A program made the translations under genes and the position numbers. The notes beneath the pieces are model-generated. The model was not told the DNA's origin and did no database searches. It saw nothing but the letters and a program-made list of their open reading frames with translations. Positions 33,100 to 41,328 of a DNA stretch of 46,045 nucleotides are shown here, piece by piece. Position 1 is the first letter of the stretch. Each line of letters begins with the position of its first letter. Source of the DNA: Streptomyces boluensis (GTDB taxonomy: Bacteria; Actinomycetota; Actinomycetes; Streptomycetales; Streptomycetaceae); the NCBI RefSeq assembly GCF_009908195.1, contig NZ_JAAAHS010000016.1, positions 1 to 46,045 of the forward strand, given 5' to 3'.

Positions 33100-33390
33100 T
33101 CAAGTACTCGACCAGCACCGGGTGTTGAGAGTCGCACCGAATACATGGCGGTCGGCGAAGGCATTCACGACCGGACGGGGTGGGTGGTGCGCCTCCCCGT
33201 AAGAGCGCCCGGAGGCAGGCTCGAACGGGGAGGCCGTCATCAGGGGCCGCGTGCGCGCCTCTGCTTCGGCGCCGGGCGCGCGGATTACGTCGTTGGCCGG
33301 CACATGACCACCGAGGCCGACGTCCTCGGTGACGGCGGTTAATGCCCGCGCCTCGGCGAGACTCGGTTCCTGTGTGGTCGCACTCGCCAT
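33100..33390 (-). CDS. possible small protein at the head of the RiPP operon
   Basis: A 96-residue frame starting at ATG 33390, with GAGGAG six bases upstream, which is the main reason for calling it. The sequence MASATTQEPSLAEARALTAV is polar; the C-terminus ends FGATLNTRCWSST. No family is recognised. It lies 73 bases upstream of the next small gene on the same strand and 160 bases from the divergent regulator, so it may be the first gene of the operon. Confidence 0.45.
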   Translation of the reverse strand: MASATTQEPSLAEARALTAVTEDVGLGGHVPANDVIRAPGAEAEARTRPLMTASPFEPASGRSYGEAHHPPRPVVNAFADRHVFGATLNTRCWSST

Positions 33391-33550
33391 CACGCACTCC
33401 TCGCGTCTTCCCGTCTCAAGCGATGCTTCGAGTAGAGCGCCGAAAGTCCGGCGGACGCGATGAAGAATCGGGTGACGCCTGCTTGCGAGGGACCGGAAAA
33501 TTTTACTTTCAGCCTTCAGCGGCAGGTGGCGACACGGTTAGCTTGGCGAG

Positions 33551-34810
33551 GTGGCAATCACTGTGCAGCAGCGCATGGATGATCTCGACATGACGCAGGT
33601 CGAGTTAGCCCGGCGCATGAACGAGGTGATCGAAGAAGTCTTCGGCAGTCCGGGCAAGGTGTCAGTACGGACCGTGCACAACCTGATGCACGGCAAGACG
33701 AGTTGGCCGCACACGAAGATCCGTATTGCCCTGGAGAGCGTGCTGGGACGCACGGCCGAAGAACTCGGCTTCGAACCGCGCTGCAAGACCAGGTCTGGAG
33801 ACGAGCAGGAGGGCTCCGCCGTGCAACGTCGCACTTTTGGGACGACCGCTGTGGGGCTTGCCTTGGCCGCCACCGCGGCGCGGCCGGCCGCCGCGCGCAC
33901 CCGCATCGGGTCGGGTGACGTGCAACGCCTACACACCAAGTTCGCCGAGATCATTGCCAAGGATCACCGACAAGGCGGCAGCCTCTCCATCGAGAATCAG
34001 GCCCTCGGGCTGGCTGGTGAGGCCCTGGGCCTGCTCCAGCGGGGCTCGTGCAGCCAGCGAATCCAGAACGCCATCTACGCCACGGCGGCCTCATTCACCA
34101 GCTCGGCAATGTGGGCAGCGACCGACGGGCGGCGCTTCGACGCGGCGCAGCGGCACTTCGACCGCGCATCCTCGCTGGCCGGCATGTCCGGGGACCAAGC
34201 GATCCAGTTCCGTATCTGGTCCCACGCGGGTTCTCTGTACCGGCACTTGGCGCGGCCGGTGGACGCTCTCGCCGCGAACGATGCGGCTCGTCGCCTGACG
34301 CTTGTTCGGCGTGACCCGCTCTTTGGGGCGCTCGGGCACGCTCGGCACGCCGCCATTCACGGCGTCCACGGGGATCTCGCTGCGATCCGACGGTGCATGG
34401 GGCAGGCTGAGGATGCTTTCGACCGGGCCGCGTCGGATGAACCGCGCCCTGTGTGGATGCGCGCCTTCTTCGACCAGGCCGAGTTGCACAGCCTGGCCAC
34501 GGCCGCCTACCTGGCTGCGCAGGACTACGCGACAGCGGAGGCGCATGCTCACCGCAGCCTGGTCTACTTGCGGCCGAACCTGACGCGTTCGCGAGCGATC
34601 ACCACGGCCCGTCTTGCGCGCGCCCAGCTCGGGCAGGGGGACTTGGGACCTGCCGTCGCGACGGCCACGTCCATTCCCGGATCTTCCATGGACCACCCAC
34701 GGGTCGCGGGGATGCTCAACAGCTTCACACGCGCCCTCTCAGAGGTCGCGCCCCGGAGTCCCGAGACGAGACAGTGGAACGAGTTCACCAACGCCCGGAG
34801 GACGCCTTGA
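33551..34810 (+). CDS. XRE-TPR regulator beside the RiPP operon, TTA codon
   Basis: A 419-residue regulator. The N-terminal helix-turn-helix includes MTQVELARRMNEVIEEVF and VSVRTVHNLMHGKTSWPHTK; residues 95-115 contain the odd hydrophobic FGTTAVGLALAATAARPAAA seen in this Streptomyces group, then TPR-like helices. Leu19 is encoded by TTA (33605-33607), making translation bldA-dependent. The start is taken as GTG 33551; TAGCTT at 33539-33544 sits where a -10 box for leaderless transcription would be. GTG 33563 is an alternative. It is divergent from the RiPP genes and overlaps the GNAT gene. Confidence 0.85.
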   Translation: MAITVQQRMDDLDMTQVELARRMNEVIEEVFGSPGKVSVRTVHNLMHGKTSWPHTKIRIALESVLGRTAEELGFEPRCKTRSGDEQEGSAVQRRTFGTTAVGLALAATAARPAAARTRIGSGDVQRLHTKFAEIIAKDHRQGGSLSIENQALGLAGEALGLLQRGSCSQRIQNAIYATAASFTSSAMWAATDGRRFDAAQRHFDRASSLAGMSGDQAIQFRIWSHAGSLYRHLARPVDALAANDAARRLTLVRRDPLFGALGHARHAAIHGVHGDLAAIRRCMGQAEDAFDRAASDEPRPVWMRAFFDQAELHSLATAAYLAAQDYATAEAHAHRSLVYLRPNLTRSRAITTARLARAQLGQGDLGPAVATATSIPGSSMDHPRVAGMLNSFTRALSEVAPRSPETRQWNEFTNARRTP

Positions 34811-35355
34811 CCGAGCTGGTTCGTGCCCGAGACATCGACTCCGTGTGGTCCACACTGATCGATGTCTACGCTGACGTCCGCAAGGCCCAGCTGCACAATC
34901 CCCACTACTCCGTGGAGCGATATGCGGAGCGCCTCGCCCGTCATGGGCGTGAACCCGGCTGGGAAGTCGTCATCGCCTACGAGGACGAGCACCCCGTCGG
35001 CTATGGCTACGTCAACACGCTGACGCCAGACGACCGTTGGTGGAAGCGCACCAGCCCAACCCTTTCCGTTCAGGTCACCTCGACGCCGACGGTGGCGGTC
35101 AAGGAAATGATGGTGGTCAAGGCACATCGGCGGCAGGGAATCGCGAAGAGGATCCACGACGCTCTGCTAGCCGAGCGTGAGGAAGAGGCGGTTTCACTGA
35201 TGGTGTCACCGGCCAACCAAGATGGCCGGGTGCAAACTCTGTACGCAAGCTGGGGCTACCGCGTAGTCGGCAATTCCCAGCCGTCTCCGGATTCGCCCCC
35301 GTTGACGGTCATGCTGCGTCCCTTGCGCATGCCTGAACAGGCTCCCAGCTCCTGA
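34807..35355 (+). CDS. GNAT-family N-acetyltransferase
   Basis: A 182-residue GNAT protein. The acetyl-CoA loop reads KEMMVVKAHRRQGIAKRIHD (the R-x-x-G-x-A pattern), followed by ALLAEREEEAVSLMVSPANQ and LYASWGYRVVGN. The best start is TTG 34807, which overlaps the regulator stop (TTGA); no ATG or GTG lies near the conserved N-terminus. Coupling to the XRE-TPR regulator suggests it belongs with that gene; its substrate is unknown. In a RiPP context it could acetylate a peptide or give self-protection, but this is conjecture. Confidence 0.82.
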   Translation: MTELVRARDIDSVWSTLIDVYADVRKAQLHNPHYSVERYAERLARHGREPGWEVVIAYEDEHPVGYGYVNTLTPDDRWWKRTSPTLSVQVTSTPTVAVKEMMVVKAHRRQGIAKRIHDALLAEREEEAVSLMVSPANQDGRVQTLYASWGYRVVGNSQPSPDSPPLTVMLRPLRMPEQAPSS

Positions 35356-35363
35356 GCTTCGTC

Positions 35364-35397
35364 ATTCTCGGAACGGGATTCGAACCGGGCATCCTGC
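35364..35397 (-). other. tRNA 3'-end-like fragment, possible attachment-site scar
   Basis: The complement of this segment reads GGTTCGAATCCCGTTCCGAG, with a T-loop-like GGTTCGAATCC, but the T-stem pairs only partly and no anticodon arm is visible upstream. It lies exactly between the GNAT gene and a truncated regulator fragment, as a left-over of site-specific integration into a tRNA would. Confidence 0.35.
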
Positions 35398-35400
35398 TGA

Positions 35401-35832
35401 TCTCCTACGACCATCGCCGCACTCGGGCAGGCACACGAGGCCCTGTCCGAGCAGGAAAGCGAGCAGGCGCCCCAGTGGGCCTACTGGGTGTGCGGGGAGG
35501 AGCTGGACGTTATGGACGCTCGGGTCTTCACCGAGCTGCACCGGCCGCTACGAGCCGTGCCTCTGCTGACCGAAGTACTCAGCCGGTACGACGCGACACA
35601 CGCCCGGGAGGTAGCGCTGTACCGCTCGTGGCTCGCCATCGCTCTGGCCGACGCCAACGAACACGAGCAAGCCGCCGAGGAAGCCCGCCACGTCATCACC
35701 CTGTCCGCCGAGGTGGCCAGCGATCGCGCCGCCGAACGATCCCGCGTCGTGCTGCGCCGGCTCCGGGATTTCCCCGAAGTGCCCGAGGTACGCAGCCTGT
35801 TGCACGAACACGGCCACTTGCTGGGTGCTTAG
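35401..35832 (+). pseudogene. 3' fragment of a TPR-type regulator
   Basis: The frame reads IAALGQAHEALSEQESEQAP and continues to VCGEELDVMDARVFTELHRP and the TPR-like YRSWLAIALADANEHEQAAE, ending HEHGHLLGA. This is the C-terminal part of an XRE-TPR regulator; an in-frame stop at 35398-35400 and a change of sequence cut off the rest. GTG 35488 could still start a 114-residue protein, but no ribosome site is evident. It precedes another regulator-like gene at 35874. Confidence 0.7.
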
Positions 35833-35873
35833 GCGGGTAGTTGTCCTTGTAGTACAGCCTGGGGAGGCGAGAT

Positions 35874-36896
35874 ATGGACCCGTCCCGCCGCGGCGTCATG
35901 GGGGCAGCGCTCTTCTCCGTCGCGCTGACCGCGCCGAACTGGCCCGATGTGGTGGGGCGTATGGAAGCCGCCGGGACTGGCGCTGCTCAACGCATCGGCA
36001 TGCCCGAGGCGCGGCTGGTCGGTGACATGACCGAGCGAATCTCGGAACTCGACGACCAGTTCGGCGGGCGGCACGCACGGCCGATGGCGTCGGCGTTCCT
36101 CATCAACACGGTGGCGCCCTATCTACGGGCCGACGCACCTGACGACGTACGGAAAGCGATGCTGTCCGCGGCCTCGGATCTGCTGTACCTGACCGGATAC
36201 ATGGCCGTGGACGAAGGGCTGCACGGTCTCGCGCAGCGCTACTACGTCAAGGCCCTGGAGCTGGCGGGCGCGGGCGAGGACCACCTGACGTACTGCACCA
36301 CCCTGCGCGGCATGAGCGTGCAGGCGGTCGACCTGGGGCATGGGGCAAAGGCCATGGAGTTGGCCGATGCCGCCGCCACCGCGTCACCGAAGGCGGGGCC
36401 GCGCATGCAGGCGTTTCTCGTGGGGCAGCAGGCGCATGCTGCCGCGCAGACCGGCGACCGGACGGGGGCGATGCGGTACATCCGAGAGGCGGAGGCCGCC
36501 ATGGACCGGGCGGAGGGTCGAGCCAAGGCGCTCGGCTCGTACGATCCCGCAGCGCTCAACTACCACATCAGTCAAGTGCGTTATGAGCTCGGTGACATGC
36601 TTGGTGCTGTTGAGGCGATGCAGCAGGCCGACCGGCTGCGTCCCGCGATCTATCGACGAACGCGGATGCACCAACGGGGCACCCTCGCCGAGCGGCAATT
36701 CGAGATCGGCCACCTAGAAGCCGCCTGCGCCACCTGGAACCAGGCCCTCGACGACTACCCCAACGTCCAGTCGGGACGGGCCGACGACCGCGTACGGACC
36801 ATGTTCAAGGTGCTCCGCCCGCACCTGAAGAACGGCACTGCCCGCGACCTCTACGAACGCGCCCGGCACGTCACGCCGGCCTCGCTCTCGGCGTGA
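35874..36896 (+). CDS. TPR-type regulator-like protein lacking the HTH domain
   Basis: A 340-residue protein equivalent to the C-terminal part of Streptomyces XRE-TPR regulators. It begins MDPSRRGVMGAALFSVALTA, the segment that normally follows the DNA-binding domain, and continues with TPR-like helices. GGGGAGG six bases before ATG 35874 shows that the gene starts here and is not just a remnant. The Arg-Arg plus hydrophobic stretch mimics a Tat signal, but the family is cytoplasmic. It may be a partner or a decayed regulator. The first 100 bases are duplicated at 38.1 kb. Confidence 0.75.
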   Translation: MDPSRRGVMGAALFSVALTAPNWPDVVGRMEAAGTGAAQRIGMPEARLVGDMTERISELDDQFGGRHARPMASAFLINTVAPYLRADAPDDVRKAMLSAASDLLYLTGYMAVDEGLHGLAQRYYVKALELAGAGEDHLTYCTTLRGMSVQAVDLGHGAKAMELADAAATASPKAGPRMQAFLVGQQAHAAAQTGDRTGAMRYIREAEAAMDRAEGRAKALGSYDPAALNYHISQVRYELGDMLGAVEAMQQADRLRPAIYRRTRMHQRGTLAERQFEIGHLEAACATWNQALDDYPNVQSGRADDRVRTMFKVLRPHLKNGTARDLYERARHVTPASLSA

Positions 36897-36983
36897 CGCG
36901 CAGCGGGTCGGCTCCCCAGCTACCGCCGGGAGGTGCCCCCCAGAGCAGGGGAGACCCCAATCCCGGCCGACGAAGGGACCACC

Positions 36984-37484
36984 GTGGCTCAGCCGACAAC
37001 CGATGACCAGCAGCCCAATGCCCTCAAGCCCGCCCTCGAATCCATGACCCTGCTGGTCGCCGCTGTCGTCGTCCACGACCGAGCCCACAACCGCGTCGTC
37101 CTCCTCCAGCGCGGCCAGAACGCCAAGTTCGCCCAGGGCAAGTGGGATCTGCCCGTCGGCAAGAGCGAACCCGGCGAACCGATCACCGAGACCGCGGTTC
37201 GCGAGCTGTACGAGGAGACCGGCCTGACGGTGAAGCCGGAATCCCTGAAAGTCGCCCACATCATCCACGGCGCCTGGGGAGTCGAAGCACCCAACGGCTT
37301 CCTGACCGTCGTCTTCGCCGCTCATGAGTGGACCGGCGAACCCGAGAACCGCGAGCCCCACAAGCACGCACAGGTCCGTTGGGTCGACACTGATGCCATC
37401 CCCGAGGAGTTCGTGGACACCACCGCCGGCGCCCTGCACCACTATCTCGGCGCTGGACCGGAGGTCTCCCTAGGCGGCTGGTGA
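36984..37484 (+). CDS. Nudix hydrolase
   Basis: A 166-residue Nudix protein with a textbook box: GKSEPGEPITETAV then RELYEETGL, matching GX5EX7REUXEEXGU. The N-terminal 20 residues are polar and non-conserved. GTG 36984 is used because the family core begins soon after; upstream in-frame frames have no ribosome site. It hydrolyses a nucleoside-diphosphate-linked substrate, not identified. It follows the TPR protein by 87 bases, a pairing often seen in Streptomyces accessory loci. Confidence 0.88.
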   Translation: MAQPTTDDQQPNALKPALESMTLLVAAVVVHDRAHNRVVLLQRGQNAKFAQGKWDLPVGKSEPGEPITETAVRELYEETGLTVKPESLKVAHIIHGAWGVEAPNGFLTVVFAAHEWTGEPENREPHKHAQVRWVDTDAIPEEFVDTTAGALHHYLGAGPEVSLGGW

Positions 37485-37624
37485 ACTCCACGAGCGCCGA
37501 ACTCGACCGCATCCCGGCATGGGACGACGAGCGCGGCGGGTTCAAGCAGGTCAGGGCTCGGACGGTTGTCAGTGCCCGTTGCTACGTTCAAGCCGTTCGA
37601 ATCACTCACGCCAAGGAGCATCAG

Positions 37625-38041
37625 ATGGGATCTCAACTCAACCCGTGCCTCGCCTTCAACGGGAACGCACGGCACGCGATCGAGTTCTATCAGGACGTCC
37701 TCGGCGGCCAGTTGGAGATGGGCACCTACGCCGAATACGGCTCGCCGGACGTGCCTCACCCCGACAAGATCATGCACGCCACGCTCCGTACCTCAGACGG
37801 CTACACGTTGATGGCCTGGGACGTTCGGGAAGAGATGCCCCACACCCCGGGCAACAACGTCGCGGTCTTCCTCAACGGCGACGGCGACGCCGCCAAACTC
37901 CGCGACTACTTCGAGAGGCTGTCCGCCGATGGCACCGTGACGCTGCCCCTGGAGAAGCAGTCATGGGGTGACGAGGCCGGCTCGCTCGTCGACCGGTTCG
38001 GGATCACCTGGATGGTCAACATCACCCAGCAGCCCAGCTAG
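37625..38041 (+). CDS. PhnB-like VOC-superfamily protein
   Basis: A 138-residue protein of the glyoxalase/PhnB-like group. The N-terminus NPCLAFNGNARHAIEFYQDV is followed by LGGQLEMGTYAEYG and KIMHATLRTSDGYTLMAWD, the LFERLSADGTV-type segment as YFERLSADGTVTLPLEKQSWG, and FGITWMVNI at the end. These proteins are common and mostly of unassigned function. AAGGAG lies seven bases before ATG 37625. Confidence 0.88.
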   Translation: MGSQLNPCLAFNGNARHAIEFYQDVLGGQLEMGTYAEYGSPDVPHPDKIMHATLRTSDGYTLMAWDVREEMPHTPGNNVAVFLNGDGDAAKLRDYFERLSADGTVTLPLEKQSWGDEAGSLVDRFGITWMVNITQQPS

Positions 38042-38147
38042 ACCATGGGCAGCATCAAGGTCCGATTCCGGAGTTGAAGACAAGCTGAGCTTTGTTCCGG
38101 AAGCCCTGGTCAGGGGTGAGGGAATCGTCGCTCTGGGGAGGCGAGAC

Positions 38148-38315
38148 ATGGACCCGTCCCGCCGCAGCGTCATGGGAGGGGCGGCACTCTTCTCCGTCGC
38201 GCTCATCGTGCCGGGCTGGCCCGACGTGGTGGGGCGTATGGAATCCGTGCAGGCCGGTGCGGCTCAGTGCCTGTTTGGGAAGGGGCTCTTCGGAGAGACC
38301 GGAGCCCTAGCCTGA
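38148..38315 (+). pseudogene. truncated duplicate of the TPR-regulator-like gene start
   Basis: This 55-residue frame (MDPSRRSVMGGAALFSVALI onward) repeats the beginning of the gene at 35874 with its ribosome site (TGGGGAGGCGAGA), then diverges after VVGRMES and ends with unrelated sequence. The similarity covers about 100 bases. It appears to be the remnant of a second regulator copy cut by recombination. Confidence 0.75.
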
Positions 38316-38354
38316 GAAGGTGTCCGGCGGATTCGGAGTGGTGCAGGACCGCCG

Positions 38355-38630
38355 GTGTCCCAGTGCGGAGACCGGCTGCCACTGGACGCGCGATCGGACG
38401 CGCGGTTCTGCTGCGCCACGTGTCGTTGCAGGCAATGGCAGCTCAGCCTTCGGGTCCGGCGGCGCTGGGCGGCCGTCCACCGCGGTGCGGGGATGCGGCA
38501 GTGCCCGGAGTGCGGGACTGCGTGGATCGCCTCGCTGGAGCGCCGCAAGGACGCGGTGTTCTGCTCCGGCCGGTGCCGGACCCGGGCCTGGCGGCGCCGG
38601 GCGGAATCGTTCAGCAAGCTGTCACAGTGA
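38355..38630 (+). CDS. double zinc-ribbon-like small protein
   Basis: A 91-residue Cys- and Arg-rich protein. Two metal-binding clusters are apparent: an N-terminal FCCATCRCRQWQ and a C-terminal CPECGTAWIASLERRKDAVF followed by CSGRCRTRAWRRR. The same C-x-x-C ... FCS-x-x-C-R-x-R-x-W pattern occurs in the minus-strand protein at 42963. It starts at GTG 38355; no strong ribosome site. Together with the DUF6192-like frame just downstream it makes a two-gene module that is repeated at 41.8-43.3 kb. Nucleic-acid binding is plausible. Confidence 0.65.
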   Translation: MSQCGDRLPLDARSDARFCCATCRCRQWQLSLRVRRRWAAVHRGAGMRQCPECGTAWIASLERRKDAVFCSGRCRTRAWRRRAESFSKLSQ

Positions 38631-38783
38631 CGGCACCGTGAACGACTCACCCCGTCAGATTCGCCCTTCTATCGGGCAGTTGGAGTCGATTCTTGCGGTT
38701 TCACTGCGGCGGGTCGACGGTGGCGTCGTGCGGGCCGAGCCCCGCCGCCGGCACCGCGCCGACGCCCCGGCCCGCCTGGTGGG

Positions 38784-39263
38784 GTGGTGGCTGCCATGCC
38801 CGAGACCGGCGAGAAGACAGGCCAGGTCACCCGCGAGCGGTTCGACCAGATCATCGCCGAGCTGCGCGAGGAGATGGAGACCGACCGGCGCATCCAGTTC
38901 GTCGTCGGAGACCGCGCGCTGGAGGTGGAGCCGATGCGCCCGGCGGGCGGCTCGCCCACCGCCATCGGTGACCTGCCCACCGTCTCGGCCTCGCTGCACC
39001 TGCTGGCCGAGGAGTCCGGCATCCCGTATGAGACGGTCCGCAACCGCCGCTGGGTCGCCTACCGCTGGCCGGAGAACTACCGCCGGGCCGGGCTGTCCTT
39101 CCACCCTTCCTGCTCGTCCGGCAGCTCTTGGTCGCTGGGTTCATCCGGGCCCATGACGGGGTTCTACCCGGGGTCTTTGATCAGCAGCGGGATCCCGAAC
39201 AGGCACTCAGCCCACCCGCTCATAGGTAAGGACGGTCTTCGGGTGGTTGCCGATCTTGCGTAG
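38784..39263 (+). pseudogene. truncated DUF6192-like gene
   Basis: The first 105 or so residues (RERFDQIIAELREEMETDRR, ALEVEPMRPAGGSPTAIGDL, SLHLLAEESGIPYETVRNRR, WVAYRWPENYRRAGLSFH) align with the N-terminus of the minus-strand protein at 41759-42760. Beyond about 39100 the homology stops and low-complexity Ser/Gly sequence follows to the stop, overlapping the convergent lipoprotein gene. The copy therefore lacks two thirds of the protein. Starts at 38784 (GTG) or 38796 (ATG). Confidence 0.7.
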
Positions 39264-40139
39264 GCGCAGCGGGCCGTCCGAGGACTTCACGTCGAAGGAG
39301 TACTCGGTCTCCTTCGGCGGGCAGTTGACGGTCCTGGTGCCCTGATCGAGCTTGAAGTTGCTCATGGACAGGTCGTGCTGGTCGATGCCGGTGACAACGG
39401 CGCTGCCCTTGCATCGCGGGCCGGTGCGGGACTCGATGACCACGCGTGCCCATCTGCCGGGCTCGACCTGGTGGAGGGTCAGCTGCTGGCTGCCGTCCGT
39501 GGCTCGCCACCGGCCCACGAACCAGGGGTGGATGGGCTTGTACTTCGTGGCCACCCCGGCAAATCCGGAGCCTTTGCGCCAGGTCAGCGTGGTGGTTTTC
39601 AGCATGCCGGGATCGACGAAGTCCACTCGGGCGCCATCGTCGCGGATGCGGGCCTTCGGCCAGGCGATGGTGTTTTTGGCCGGGTCGGTGGTCCAGGAGG
39701 AGAGGTCCCCGGTGGCGACGGCCGCGATCACTTCTTGCGGTTCGTCGCCGTCCCTGCAGTGCGCGCCGAAGCCGGCCGCGAGCCACACGGTGTCCCGGTA
39801 CGCCTTTGCCCTGATACCGCCGCACGGTTTGGTGCCGGTCTCATAGACCGTCTTCCGGGCGGACCAGGCGTCGTCAGAGGCGTCGCGATGCTGCGCCTCC
39901 AGGCCGCGGCGAGTGAAGCGGAGGGACACCTGCCGGCCGTCGGACAGTTCGAGGACGGTGTGGTCGTCGTCGGCCTCGACGACCCGTGAATCAGGCTTGT
40001 CCTCGGGTTCGCGGTGGAACTTCGTGTGCTTCGCGCTGCTGCCGGACGGTCCCTTGTCCGATTGCTCGGCGCAGCCGCCGACGGCTGCGCCGAGCATCAG
40101 CACCGCTACCGCCCACGCCGCTGCGCTCTTCGTTCTCAT
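39207..40139 (-). CDS. secreted lipoprotein, hypothetical
   Basis: A 310-residue protein with a lipoprotein signal: MRTKSAAAWAVAVLMLGAAV, then GGCAEQ with Cys23. The mature part starts with a Ser/Lys/Asp-rich linker and is followed by beta-rich sequence, including TVLELSDGRQVSLRFTRRGL and RWARVVIESRTGPRCKGSAV, with paired cysteines. No enzyme motif is visible. It lies between the truncated DUF6192-like copy and the IS5-family transposase. Function unknown. Confidence 0.78.
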   Translation of the reverse strand: MRTKSAAAWAVAVLMLGAAVGGCAEQSDKGPSGSSAKHTKFHREPEDKPDSRVVEADDDHTVLELSDGRQVSLRFTRRGLEAQHRDASDDAWSARKTVYETGTKPCGGIRAKAYRDTVWLAAGFGAHCRDGDEPQEVIAAVATGDLSSWTTDPAKNTIAWPKARIRDDGARVDFVDPGMLKTTTLTWRKGSGFAGVATKYKPIHPWFVGRWRATDGSQQLTLHQVEPGRWARVVIESRTGPRCKGSAVVTGIDQHDLSMSNFKLDQGTRTVNCPPKETEYSFDVKSSDGPLRLRKIGNHPKTVLTYERVG

Positions 40140-40463
40140 GCCGTGTCAGCTCCCCTGTACGCCGCGCCGCGATGCCCGGGCCGGTGGGTGGCACGAACTC
40201 GGCGATGCTAGCCGGTGGGCGGCCCGCCCCGCTCGGCCCCCGGCACGGTGCGGCCCCGGCGGTTCCGTCACTCGTCGAGGACGGCGGCGACCGCACCCGG
40301 GCCCGCGCCGCCGCCTCCCGCACCTCCAACTCCCCGATCAACGACCCCATCAGCGTCGCCTCCTCCACCCACACGGTAGGGCTCGGCCAACCGGGCCAGG
40401 ACCCTCACCGCGATGAACCGCATCATGGGCCGTGTCACCGATCGGCGGAAGTTGTGCCGGTGG
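40140..40463. other. 324-base gap between lipoprotein and transposase
   Basis: On the minus strand, the segment around 40374-40260 reads VEEATLMGSLIGELEVREAA and more in one frame, which looks like the start of a small coiled-coil protein that decays into Pro/Ser-rich sequence. I regard it as a remnant. I could not define the left end of the insertion sequence here. Confidence 0.35.
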
Positions 40464-41309
40464 TCAGGTCCTCTTCGACCAGTCGGTGCGGGGGCCTTTG
40501 CGGGTGATCCTGCGGGTCATAAGGGTGATGAGTCCCCAGGTCAGATGGGCTTCCGAGTGCTGGGGGAGCCGTTCGTAGTCGCGGACGTTCCGGCGGGATT
40601 TCATGATCCAGCCAAGGGTGCGCTCGACTTTCCAGCGTCGGGGAAGGACCACGAAGCCTTTCGCGCCGCGAGGCCGCGAGACGGTCTTGAGGGTCATGTC
40701 CAGGAAGTCGCCCGACCAGTTGATGAGCTGGCCGGCGTAGGCGGAATCGGCCCAGATCTGGGTGATCTGCGGTTGCATCACGCGCAGGCGCCAGAGGAGT
40801 TCGCGGGCGGCATCGCGGTCGGTCATGCTGGCGGGAGTCACTGTGATCATCACGGGGAGCCCGAGGGTGTCGACCGCGATGTGTCTCTTGCGTCCGTTGA
40901 TCTTTTTCCCTGCGTCGAATCCGCGGGTGGCCTTGGAGACAGTCTCCGCGCCCTTCACCGACTGCGAGTCAACGATCAACGTCACTGGCCAGGGGCATCG
41001 CCCCTGGCCAGTGCGGATCTGCCGGCGGAGCTGGTCACGCAGGAACGCCACGACGCCCAGCCGGTGCCAGCGGGCGAAGTGGTAGTAGACGGTCTGCCAG
41101 GGCGGGTAGTCGGAGGGCAGCGCTCGCCACTTGATCCCGTTGTCGACGACGTAGCGGATCGCGTCGACGACTTCGCGGCGGTGCCATTTCTCCGGCCTGC
41201 CGCCCGCCTTGGTCCGGCAGGCCGGGACGGGCAGCAGCGGTTCGAGCAGCGCCCATTCCGCAACCGAGGTGTCGGATGGGTAGCGGCGCCGGCGCGAGGA
41301 GAGGGGCAT
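40464..41309 (-). CDS. IS5-family transposase (single frame)
   Basis: A 281-residue intact DDE transposase, different from the two-frame element at 28.4 kb. The N-terminal region reads SVAEWALLEPLLPVPACRTK; the catalytic residues lie in LIVDSQSVKGAETVSK (Asp), QIWADSAYAGQLINW (Asp) and RRWKVERTLGWIMKSRRNVR (Glu). An internal segment GRCPWPVTLIVD lies on a palindromic stretch of DNA (CCAGGGGC/GCCCCTGG near 40988-41005). I did not find convincing terminal inverted repeats. It has landed directly beside the 3' end of the small winged-helix gene at 41329. Confidence 0.88.
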   Translation of the reverse strand: MPLSSRRRRYPSDTSVAEWALLEPLLPVPACRTKAGGRPEKWHRREVVDAIRYVVDNGIKWRALPSDYPPWQTVYYHFARWHRLGVVAFLRDQLRRQIRTGQGRCPWPVTLIVDSQSVKGAETVSKATRGFDAGKKINGRKRHIAVDTLGLPVMITVTPASMTDRDAARELLWRLRVMQPQITQIWADSAYAGQLINWSGDFLDMTLKTVSRPRGAKGFVVLPRRWKVERTLGWIMKSRRNVRDYERLPQHSEAHLTWGLITLMTRRITRKGPRTDWSKRT

Positions 41310-41328
41310 GGGTCATCTCGGGTTCGGT

